A stretch of 64,000 bases of DNA from assembly GCF_000741525.1 (NCBI RefSeq), contig NZ_JGYP01000005.1:109990-173989 (forward strand), read 5' to 3'. The notes under the pieces are model-generated. The model searched no databases and was not told the DNA's origin. It worked only from the letters and a program-made list of their open reading frames with translations. Below, in pieces: positions 55,284 to 62,881 of the stretch. A program made the translations under genes and the position numbers. Position 1 is the first letter of the stretch. The number at the start of each line of letters is the position of its first letter. The stretch is from Bifidobacterium bohemicum DSM 22767 (GTDB lineage: Bacteria; Actinomycetota; Actinomycetes; Actinomycetales; Bifidobacteriaceae).

Positions 55284-58200
55284 GCGGCACAAACCGTACT
55301 ACAAGTGGCATCGAACGGATGGCGCAGTGGCGTGACGAATATCGGGAGGGACTCAAGCCTTCACCCCTTGAGGATGTGACGCAACTGGCCGCAAGGCTCG
55401 ATCTCACCCACGCGCATCCCACCGGGGTGGCGCAGTTGTTCGCCAGTGGCCATACCACTCTTGACTCGATGTTCCGCGACCAAGGTATGCTGCGGGCCGC
55501 CGGCCGTAGACTTGAGCGGGTATTGGACGATTTGGCGGTCAAGGTCCGTACCTTTGGCGTCGCAGAGCTGTCGTTGGTCGTCGGAGTGGCCTCGTTCAAG
55601 GATTCCAACGTGCCCGTGCTGCTGTACCCGGTCGAAGCGCAAAGGGCCGCCGACGGCCGCGAGACCGGTGCCTCGATTCGTTTCACCGGGCATGTCAGTC
55701 TCAATCCCGCCTTCATCTCGTCAATGCGTGCGGCCGGTGTCACCATCGATGAGCGCGCCTTGTTCGACGGGTCGAATTATCCCAGCGGAACCCCGGATAC
55801 TTCCACGGTGTTTGCGGCGTTGACCAAGTTGGCATCCCCGGTCTTCCCCGATTTTGACATCGAACGCGCCATTGTGCTCGGTTGCTTCATGGATCCCACC
55901 ACAAGGACGCTTTCGGAGGGTGGACGCATTATCGACGCCCTGAAAAGCAAGCCTTCGGGCAATCCCGCACTCGATGCGCTGGCAGGGTACGGCGATGCCG
56001 TTAAGCGTCTGAATGGTGAACAGCTTCCGCAATACAGTCCTTTCGATGACGATCCGCACAATGAACATGAGGTGGGTGACGTCAGCAACGAAGTACGTAA
56101 TGCGGCGAAGCTCGCGGCCTCTGGCCATTCCTTGTTCATTGACGTTGCGCCTGGCGACGACTCGGCTCTCGACGCTGCAGCGATAGCCTCACGTTGCGTT
56201 GCTTCGAACCGTTCAGTGCTTTACGTGGCCGGGGTGTCCGGGCAACAGAAGCGTTTCGGGCATATCATGAAGACGGCCGGCCTCGATAAATTGGTGCTGG
56301 ATCTGGCCGACGGCAAGGCGGTCGCAGGTCTCGACCGGCGACTGATTGAGGCCGTCGGGTTCCGTCCCGGTGCGGCCGCTTCACGGTTCGACCAGCTTTC
56401 CGACGAACTTGTGGGCGTGCGTTCGCGACTGACCCGTTATCTGGGTGATTTACACGGAGTTGACAAGCAATGGGGCGTCTCGGCCTATCAGACCATACAG
56501 AACCTTGCAAAGATCGCCGCTTTGCCTGTGCATCCGGCTACTCACGTTCGTCTGAGCGCACAGACAGCCCATGCGATTGCGCCGAACATGACGCAGTGGG
56601 GTCAGAAGCTGCGACGTGCCGCACAATTCGGTGAGTTCACCATCGAGCCACAGGACACGGTCTGGTATCACGCATCGTTGTATTCCGACAGGGATGCGGT
56701 CAGCGCCTATCGGAACGTGGAAGACCTTCTTCAACGGCTTCTTCCCGAACTTCGCGAACAGGTCAGTTCCACCACTCAGGCATGTGGCTTCCCGGTGCCC
56801 GCCACCGTCGAGGATTGGGGTCATCAGGTCAGGATTCTCAGGAACCTGCGTCGTGTTCTCGACGTGTTCCAGCCGGAGATTTTCGAACGCGATATTTCCG
56901 GAATGATTGAAGCGAGCAAGCCCAAGGCGCAACGCAAATCCGAAGGATCCCAGATGGGCTTCTGGGAGCGTCGGCGGCGCGTCAAAGAGGCCAAGAGTCT
57001 TCTGCGTCCGGCGGCACAGGTCGAAGACCTCAATGCAGCCCTCAAAGTCGTCGACAAGCAGGCGGCACAGTGGCGTACGTTGGTGCCTCATGGCGGTTGG
57101 CCGGTTCTGCCCCCGAAACTGGATGCGATTATCGACACACAGGAGGCATTGATGCGTTCCATCACGTCTCTTGACGCCGTTTTGAACACCACCATTGCGG
57201 GCGGAAATTTGGAAACGATGGATTTGGCACGGCTTGAGGAACGGCTCAAGGCGCTATACGCCGACCGTATGGCCCTCGACACCCTGCCGAGTCGCGCCCA
57301 GTTGGAGCGTGACTTCTCCGCTGCCGGTCTGGATGAACTCATAGATGACATGCGTTCTCGACACGTGGACATCAACGCGGTCGAAGCCGAGCTCCAGCTT
57401 TCCTGGTGGACGACCGTTTTTGAGGACATCGTGGGTTCGTCCGCGATTATCTCCAATCAGGATGGGTCGGCACTGCAGTCGGCCGTGGATCGCTTCGAGC
57501 AGGTTGATGTTGATCACATAGGGTCCATCGGGCCCATGGTGGCGCAGGAATCTACGCGACGGCTGTGCGACCTGTTGTTTGCTCGTACGCAGGAGGCAAA
57601 CCGGTTGCATACTTTGCTGGCCGGCAGCCCCCGTGTGCCGCTTACGCGTGCACGTCGTGAATACCCGGAGATCGTGATGGCCGCAAAGCCGGTGCTTTCA
57701 GCCACGCCTGCTGCGCTCACCGTCGCCAGCGACCCCGGTCCGTTGGCGCAAGTCGTCATCATCGATGCAGCCGCGCATCTGCCGGCTCTGGAACTGCTTG
57801 GCATTCTTGCGCGAGCGCGGCAGGTTGTGGTGCTGGCCCATGGTTCGACCGTCACCTCGAGCAGCCTCAAGGCGCTAATCGGGCTTTTGCCCCGCATCGC
57901 ATCTGAGCCATGTCCTAGTCGTCGCGATCCCAAACTGTGCGCCTTTCTGAGCAATCATGGGTATGGGATCGTTCGTTGCGACGTGGCTACCGCGGCCGAA
58001 CAGGGTCGTGTCAGATACCATCGCGTCAAAGGCGGTGGTGTGCCGGTGCTTGCGACGGGTCTGGTGGAGAGTAGCCAACAGGAAATCAGTGAGGTCGTGG
58101 CCACCGTCAAACGGCGTGCTGCGGGCTTTACCGTGGTTCCCACCGACTATCTGTTGGCGATCGTCACGTTGACGCCCGTGTTTCGTAGTCGGCTTGGCGC

Positions 58201-58897
58201 CGAATTCAAGTCGCTTGCCGCCAAAGATGAGTCCATGGCGCGTTTCCTGCGGCATGTGCGCTTGCTGGACATCGATCAGATAGCCGGGCTGAAAGCGACC
58301 GATGTCATCCTTTCGCTTAGTTTCGCCAAGACCGCTCATGGCCGTCTGTTGCAGCAGTTCGGTGCGCTTGAATCCGTGGGTGGTGACGGTGAAATATTGG
58401 ATGCGCTTGCGTTGGCCGATCGCAATCTTGATATCATTTCCGCGTTTGGATCCGAAGACATGGAGGATGACCGTCTTCACCAACCTGGTCCCCAACTCCT
58501 CAAGCAGTTGCTCGTGTGGGCTGAGAAGCTCCATGACGAATCATCGCGTCCGCAGGAGCGGATCACAGGGGGGAATGTGCTTGTTGACGATCTGGCCAAG
58601 CGCATTCGTGCCCGTGGGCTCAACGTTGCCGTGCATTATGGTTTCGATGGGGGTATTTCCATTCCATTGGTCGTGGGGTTGAAGGATAAGCCTTTCTGCC
58701 TGGCAGTACTGACCGACGATGCGAACTTCATGAGCATCCAGTCCACTCGTCTCCGTCACCGTGTGCTGACACAGCGTCTACAGTCGCTTGGCTGGTCGGT
58801 CATGGAGGTTTGGAGTGTCGGGGCGTTCGTCAACCCCGACCAGGAGGTCGATCGCGTGGTGGGCAGAATTGGTCAGATCTACCGTGAGGTGCGTTGA
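55280..58897 (+). CDS. Large helicase/nuclease-like protein with degraded catalytic motifs
   Basis: A 1205-residue protein with the layout of the SF1 (AAA_11/AAA_12, DUF4011-like) helicases fused to a C-terminal Vsr-like nuclease (MTES_1575 type). The place of the Walker A loop (about 280-295) reads SLFIDVAPGDDSALDAAA instead of GPPGTGKSQT; the Walker B region reads VVIIDAAAHLPALELLG where IDEASQ is expected (about 828); the QLPP motif is AHGSTVTSS. The end (about 1100-1200) reads HYGFDGGISIPLVVG and LAVLTDDANF, then LGWSVMEVWSV, the MTES_1575 fold without its IDLA/E-D-G catalytic set. It seems an inactive scaffold. It starts by ATGA overlap with the FHA gene. Confidence 0.75.
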   Translation: MSGTNRTTSGIERMAQWRDEYREGLKPSPLEDVTQLAARLDLTHAHPTGVAQLFASGHTTLDSMFRDQGMLRAAGRRLERVLDDLAVKVRTFGVAELSLVVGVASFKDSNVPVLLYPVEAQRAADGRETGASIRFTGHVSLNPAFISSMRAAGVTIDERALFDGSNYPSGTPDTSTVFAALTKLASPVFPDFDIERAIVLGCFMDPTTRTLSEGGRIIDALKSKPSGNPALDALAGYGDAVKRLNGEQLPQYSPFDDDPHNEHEVGDVSNEVRNAAKLAASGHSLFIDVAPGDDSALDAAAIASRCVASNRSVLYVAGVSGQQKRFGHIMKTAGLDKLVLDLADGKAVAGLDRRLIEAVGFRPGAAASRFDQLSDELVGVRSRLTRYLGDLHGVDKQWGVSAYQTIQNLAKIAALPVHPATHVRLSAQTAHAIAPNMTQWGQKLRRAAQFGEFTIEPQDTVWYHASLYSDRDAVSAYRNVEDLLQRLLPELREQVSSTTQACGFPVPATVEDWGHQVRILRNLRRVLDVFQPEIFERDISGMIEASKPKAQRKSEGSQMGFWERRRRVKEAKSLLRPAAQVEDLNAALKVVDKQAAQWRTLVPHGGWPVLPPKLDAIIDTQEALMRSITSLDAVLNTTIAGGNLETMDLARLEERLKALYADRMALDTLPSRAQLERDFSAAGLDELIDDMRSRHVDINAVEAELQLSWWTTVFEDIVGSSAIISNQDGSALQSAVDRFEQVDVDHIGSIGPMVAQESTRRLCDLLFARTQEANRLHTLLAGSPRVPLTRARREYPEIVMAAKPVLSATPAALTVASDPGPLAQVVIIDAAAHLPALELLGILARARQVVVLAHGSTVTSSSLKALIGLLPRIASEPCPSRRDPKLCAFLSNHGYGIVRCDVATAAEQGRVRYHRVKGGGVPVLATGLVESSQQEISEVVATVKRRAAGFTVVPTDYLLAIVTLTPVFRSRLGAEFKSLAAKDESMARFLRHVRLLDIDQIAGLKATDVILSLSFAKTAHGRLLQQFGALESVGGDGEILDALALADRNLDIISAFGSEDMEDDRLHQPGPQLLKQLLVWAEKLHDESSRPQERITGGNVLVDDLAKRIRARGLNVAVHYGFDGGISIPLVVGLKDKPFCLAVLTDDANFMSIQSTRLRHRVLTQRLQSLGWSVMEVWSVGAFVNPDQEVDRVVGRIGQIYREVR

Positions 58898-59142
58898 TGG
58901 CCGCATACGACTCCAGTCGTCGTACCCCTCGTGGACGGCATAGACGTGTGATCAAGGTCGGTACTGAAAGGTTCGCCATGAATGATGCCGATCAGGTGAA
59001 TCAGGGCTTTGTCGTCGCCGATTCGACGGGCTTCACCGATTATTCTGACCGTCGTGCGCCCGAATCCAAGAACGCCGAGGATGATGGTCGTATTCTCACT
59101 GAGTTACCACCGCATTGGGCGGTCTTCAGCGAACGCGAGTAA
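58897..59142 (+). CDS. 81-residue protein, third gene of the FHA operon
   Basis: ATG 58897 shares its A with the TGA of the large gene. The product (AAYDSSRRTPRGRHRRVI then VGTERFAMNDADQVNQGF) has a basic head and an acidic-polar tail, ending PPHWAVFSERE. No membrane segment and no family recognised. Its position by coupled overlap supports a role with the two genes before it. Confidence 0.65.
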   Translation: MAAYDSSRRTPRGRHRRVIKVGTERFAMNDADQVNQGFVVADSTGFTDYSDRRAPESKNAEDDGRILTELPPHWAVFSERE

Positions 59143-59213
59143 GGGGTAGCGACCGAACCGGAGCGGGTGAAGCTGTGTCAAGCTTAGGGTGCACGGGGAT
59201 CGATCAACTTGTG

Positions 59214-60356
59214 TCACCTTCCTTTCATCGTTGCCATGATGCCGATACGTTCCTGAACCGCCATCACCTTCGCGGCTTCGCCTGGCGACATGGCGAATTG
59301 CACTGTTTCCTTGTCTTCGCCTCCTCCCATGCCCCCGGTGTCATTGCTTTTGTGGGCTACGGTAATAACCGTTGCCGTTTGGGCAAGGGTACAGAGCTCG
59401 TTACGTTCTGGTCCTTGCGTCGCTGATGACTCCGAAGGGGCTGGCGAATTCGTTGACGCCAATAAGGGCTGTGGCGTCTCTATTTTTCGGTTTTTGTCTT
59501 TTTCCTCCGCTTCCTTCGGATTTTGAACACCCTGCATGGTCGGCGTTACGTGTCTTATCTGTGCTCTTGATGCTGTGCGTGTTATTTGCGATGGTCGTAT
59601 TCGTTGTATTGATGACACCGTTAACGCTGTCCGCACTGGCGAACCTGATGGCGTGGACGATTTTGATTGTTCTGTTTGCGCAGACGGCAACCTGCGTATT
59701 CTCTGTGCCGAAACCGTTGACTCGGCATCGGTGAACATCGCCGTGATGTCCGCATGTGAGGCCTCGGCCATGCCGCGCATGTCGGATTCGGCGGCCCCGG
59801 CAGCATTGTCGTCTGGTGTTCTCCGCTCCGGTGCATACCCGCTTTCGGCTGAGCGTTGCACGTTTTCGCAACTTGTGACCGCCACCAGCGTGACCGATTG
59901 TCCAGGGATGAGTTCGTCGGCCACGCTTGCGATGCGTACGCTGACCACGGCCTGGCCCGGTTCCGGGACCGGCGAAGCACGAGCCATCGGTTTGATGAGC
60001 ATGTCGCCGGCCTTTATGTCGATTTGCGCGATCTTCCCGATCGCCTGATTCGCGTCGGTGAAACCTGAGGCGAACGCTTTGTGATCGGGAATCTGGAGTA
60101 CGTTAAGATCTCCGCTCTCGATCAAAGTGCCACGCGCGATGTCGTGTGTGGCGATTACTGCCGTCTTGGTCCGCATCAGCCCCACCGCCGTTTCAAGGCC
60201 GAAAAACACCGTCAGTCCCACGCATATTGCCATCGTAACGGTTCGTAAAGTCTGGGCTTGTCTGCGTTGGTTGAGCGTCATGGCTTTGTGCGGCCGCGTA
60301 TTTGAGTCCGACGCATTGTCGTTGTGCCGATTCAGGTGTTGCAAAAAATTCATCAT
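59214..60356 (-). CDS. cpaB: CpaB/RcpC-like SAF-domain Flp pilus protein
   Basis: A 380-residue protein. After 40 hydrophilic residues comes one membrane helix (TVTMAICVGLTVFFGLETAV, about 43-62), then a SAF domain (KTAVIATHDIARGTLIESGD, IGKIAQIDIKAGDML, about 68-125) and VPEPGQAVVSVRIASVADEL typical of CpaB. The CpaB core is split by a 190-residue disordered Ser/Thr/Arg insert, and the end ETVQFAMSPGEAAKVMAVQE closes the fold. The start at 60356 is one of two adjacent ATG; its distance to the pilus element (48 nt) equals that of tadZ. CpaB proteins form part of the periplasmic pilus machinery. It is 45 kb from the tad genes. Confidence 0.8.
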   Translation of the reverse strand: MMNFLQHLNRHNDNASDSNTRPHKAMTLNQRRQAQTLRTVTMAICVGLTVFFGLETAVGLMRTKTAVIATHDIARGTLIESGDLNVLQIPDHKAFASGFTDANQAIGKIAQIDIKAGDMLIKPMARASPVPEPGQAVVSVRIASVADELIPGQSVTLVAVTSCENVQRSAESGYAPERRTPDDNAAGAAESDMRGMAEASHADITAMFTDAESTVSAQRIRRLPSAQTEQSKSSTPSGSPVRTALTVSSIQRIRPSQITRTASRAQIRHVTPTMQGVQNPKEAEEKDKNRKIETPQPLLASTNSPAPSESSATQGPERNELCTLAQTATVITVAHKSNDTGGMGGGEDKETVQFAMSPGEAAKVMAVQERIGIMATMKGR

Positions 60357-60404
60357 GCCGTCATCATGGCCCTGCCTTGGGAGTATGGCAATGCGGAACG
60401 GTTG

Positions 60405-60475
60405 CTGTGACCCAAATCGACGGGCTGTGTATAAATTCGGCGTGTCGCAGTGAATAGCCGTCGAAATTATCCACA
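60405..60475 (-). promoter_or_regulatory. Flp-pilus element with DnaA box (cpaB copy)
   Basis: On the minus strand, CGACACGCC (60447-60439) and TTGGGTCACAG (60415-60405) are 23 nt apart, as upstream of tadZ and flp. A perfect TGTGGATAA (60475-60467) lies 19 nt upstream rather than within the spacer. The spacer itself is not otherwise conserved. Confidence 0.78.
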
Positions 60476-60600
60476 ATGCGCGTGGGACGATTTCAGGGTT
60501 GCCAAACAAGCGTGGAAATCCGTCGGAATACGAAAAAACCGACTGTTACCAGCCGGTTTAACTACGTATCTGATCAAGCAATTCGTTTCAAAGAAAACGC

Positions 60601-60807
60601 TCACTTTGAAGAGTCGGAGGATTTCGACGAACCACCATCGGTGCGGTAGAAGCCGGAACCCTTGAACTCAATCGGCACGGCTGAAAATACCTTACGTACC
60701 TGCTCCAGTCCGCATTTCGGGCATGTGGTGATCGGGTCGTCGGTGAACGACTGCTGTTCGGTGAAATCGTATCCGCAGCTTTTGCAACGGTAATGATAGG
60801 TAGGCAA
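60601..60807 (-). CDS. FmdB-type zinc ribbon protein
   Basis: A 68-residue protein of the FmdB regulatory-domain family: PTYHYRCKSCGYDF, FTDDPITTCPKCG with two CxxC knuckles (CKSC and CPKC), then KVFSAVPIEFKGSGFYRTD and a Ser tail. Start is TTG 60807 with GTGGAGGAACC upstream on this strand. It lies beside the formyl-THF cyclo-ligase gene in the same direction, a frequent actinobacterial pairing. Its target is unknown. Confidence 0.9.
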   Translation of the reverse strand: MPTYHYRCKSCGYDFTEQQSFTDDPITTCPKCGLEQVRKVFSAVPIEFKGSGFYRTDGGSSKSSDSSK

Positions 60808-60902
60808 GGTTCCTCCACAAAGTCAATGGCATCAGAAGCGGCGCATTCGACACCGCGTAGGTCAACTGTTCACATTCTAGTCCCGGCCTTGACGCGTTTT
60901 CA

Positions 60903-61841
60903 TCACCGGCAAAGCAGGGTGCGGGTTGGGGTCAGTGCCACGTCCACCGGCACGTCGTGGGCTTGGTGGGGTATGGCAACGCTTTGGGTCGGCTGGGTTG
61001 AATTGCGGTTACGGCAAGGACGGTTGCCGCCCGCGGCTGCGCGTTCGTCGAAGCAGCCGGTCTTGGCCTCGGATCGTTGGTCGCAATGGCTGCTTGGCGA
61101 CTTTGCGGCGTCGCTTGGATCGGTTCCGTCATTGACTGCAAGTTCCCAGTCCCAGCAGATGCCGATGGTGATGGCATCGCGATTTCGTAGCGTGAGAGCC
61201 CGATCATACCAGCCGCCGCCACGTCCCAGCCGATACCCGTTAACATCGATGGCGAAGGCCGGCACGAAGATAACACGCGCCGCGCCGATCGCCTCGGCCG
61301 TAAGCGTTGCTCCCTCCGGTTCCGCTGGCCGCAGCCCGCCGCGTTGGGTTCGAGGCATGTCTCGCAGGGCTGCGCGCCCGTGGTATTCACCCCACCCGAT
61401 GTCGCGCCCGCGCCCCAGTCGTGGAACCAGTACTCTCAATCCCCGTCCTACGAGCATGTCGAGCAGTGCGTCCGTCGGGGCCTCGCCGCCCATTGACACG
61501 TATGCCGCCACGGTGTCACCTGGTTCGAGTGCCGGTCCGCGCCATGCGGACACAATCCTAAGGGCTCCGCCACCAAGGCTATTCGCCCGTGGTTGTGCGG
61601 TTTCCTGTTTGGCTTCCGCGTTGCTCCCGTTCGCGGCGGATTCGGGTGCCGGGTTGGGGGTCGTCTGCCATGTGGCGCGATCGTCGAGCAGATCCGCCGC
61701 ACGTTGTGCCAGTCGGATACCGGCGGTTTCGCGTGCGTCCTGATCGACCGTTCTGCGCCGTGCAATGGCCTCGTGGCGCATGGTCCGTTTGATTTCGTCG
61801 ATATCCGTACCCATGCCTCCATCGTAGGGTTTCCGGTGCAT
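60903..61841 (-). CDS. 5-formyltetrahydrofolate cyclo-ligase
   Basis: A 312-residue enzyme converting 5-formyl-THF to 5,10-methenyl-THF with ATP. It shows KRTMRHEAIARRR near the start, VAAYVSMGGEAPTDALL, VFVPAFAIDVNGYRLGRGGG and WYDRAL, the ATP/folate signature. Two low-complexity inserts (about 58-90 and 235-285) lengthen it beyond the usual 190. ATG 61841 is used; ATG 61814 (MGTDIDEIKRTM) is equally possible. Confidence 0.9.
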   Translation of the reverse strand: MHRKPYDGGMGTDIDEIKRTMRHEAIARRRTVDQDARETAGIRLAQRAADLLDDRATWQTTPNPAPESAANGSNAEAKQETAQPRANSLGGGALRIVSAWRGPALEPGDTVAAYVSMGGEAPTDALLDMLVGRGLRVLVPRLGRGRDIGWGEYHGRAALRDMPRTQRGGLRPAEPEGATLTAEAIGAARVIFVPAFAIDVNGYRLGRGGGWYDRALTLRNRDAITIGICWDWELAVNDGTDPSDAAKSPSSHCDQRSEAKTGCFDERAAAGGNRPCRNRNSTQPTQSVAIPHQAHDVPVDVALTPTRTLLCR

Positions 61842-62069
61842 CGTCGCTTATCAGGCGCGTGATTGCGAAAGGCTGCCTACGTATGAACGCTTTAAACGGG
61901 TAGCATGCACCGATAAAGACCGTGTTGAACCACGTTGGGTCCCGGCGCGTCGGCATGGGATCCATTAAGGGCCGAGAGCCGCAATCGCTGATTTTCCGAG
62001 GTCGGTTCCGAAGCGGCCGAGGGTGGTTATGCCGCTTCCGGTTGGTTCGAGGCCGACCTTTCGCGTACC

Positions 62070-62728
62070 ATGGATGGTATGGCTGTTTTCCGTTCGTTGC
62101 GTGGGGCGATTAGGTCTCCGGGGTCGCAGGCCTTGCTGATGCCGCGTGCCTTGGTCGCCCCGCAGGGTGCCATTGCGATTCGTCTGCGCCCGATGAGAGC
62201 CGACGATGCGATCGAATGGAGTCGTCTGCGTGAACGCAACCGCTCCTGGCTTCAACCTTGGGATTCGGGCGATCCGATGCACGGCCCGGGGTTCAGTTTC
62301 AATGAGTGGATCGAGCGTCAGCATCGTGCGCAACGGGCGGGTACGGCGGCCCAGTTCTTTATCGAATACCGGATGTCGATAGTCGGTCAGGTTTCCGTTG
62401 GCGCCATCAGCTATGGGGCGATGCGTTGCGGGTCGGTGGGATATTGGGTGGACGAAGGTCATGCGGGCCTCGGCATTGCCCCGATGGCGGTCGCCTTGCT
62501 TGCCGATTGGGCGATGCTGGACGCTGCCGGCTCCAGACTGCATCGCCTTGAAATCGCGATGCTTCCAGAAAACAGGTGCTCGAAACGGGTCGCGGAAAAC
62601 TCGGGGCGCGTCATGAAGGTGTGCGTCGTGGCTACATGTACATCAATGGCGCTTGGCGCGATCATGAAATGTACGGTCTACTGGCTGAAGATGCGCCTGA
62701 AGGCTTTGTCAAACGTCTGCTTGATTGA
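62070..62728 (+). pseudogene. RimJ-like GNAT acetyltransferase (one-base deletion)
   Basis: A protein N-acetyltransferase of the RimJ/RimL type: IRLRPMRADDAIEWSRLRER, FNEWIERQHRAQRAG, GYWVDEGHAGLGIAPMAVAL and HRLEIAMLPEN. At 62596-62599 (four A) one A is missing. As written, the frame gives an unrelated tail to 62777. Adding one A gives AEKLGARHEGVRRGYMYING, then WRDHEMYGLLAED and stop 62726-62728, the exact family ending. The start is near 62070; ATG 62079 is an alternative. Confidence 0.8.
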
Positions 62729-62881
62729 ATTTCGGCCTTCGGCTGCGGGCATTGAAAATCCGGTTGAGGTGCAGTAAAAAGCCTCTGCCGGATCCATGCA
62801 CAATTGGGTGTTATCGTGCGTCGTGACACGCCACGCGTCGGAGGCTTCAAAAGTCATGAACTCTCTCTATTCTTAGGACAT

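Noticed and set aside
60793-61743. 316-codon plus-strand frame opposite the formyl-THF cyclo-ligase gene
   Set aside because: It is the antisense shadow of a gene with clear family motifs on the minus strand.
62824-62832. TGACACGCC upstream of the last membrane protein gene as a pilus element
   Set aside because: The left half matches, but no TTGGGTCACAG follows at 23 nt.
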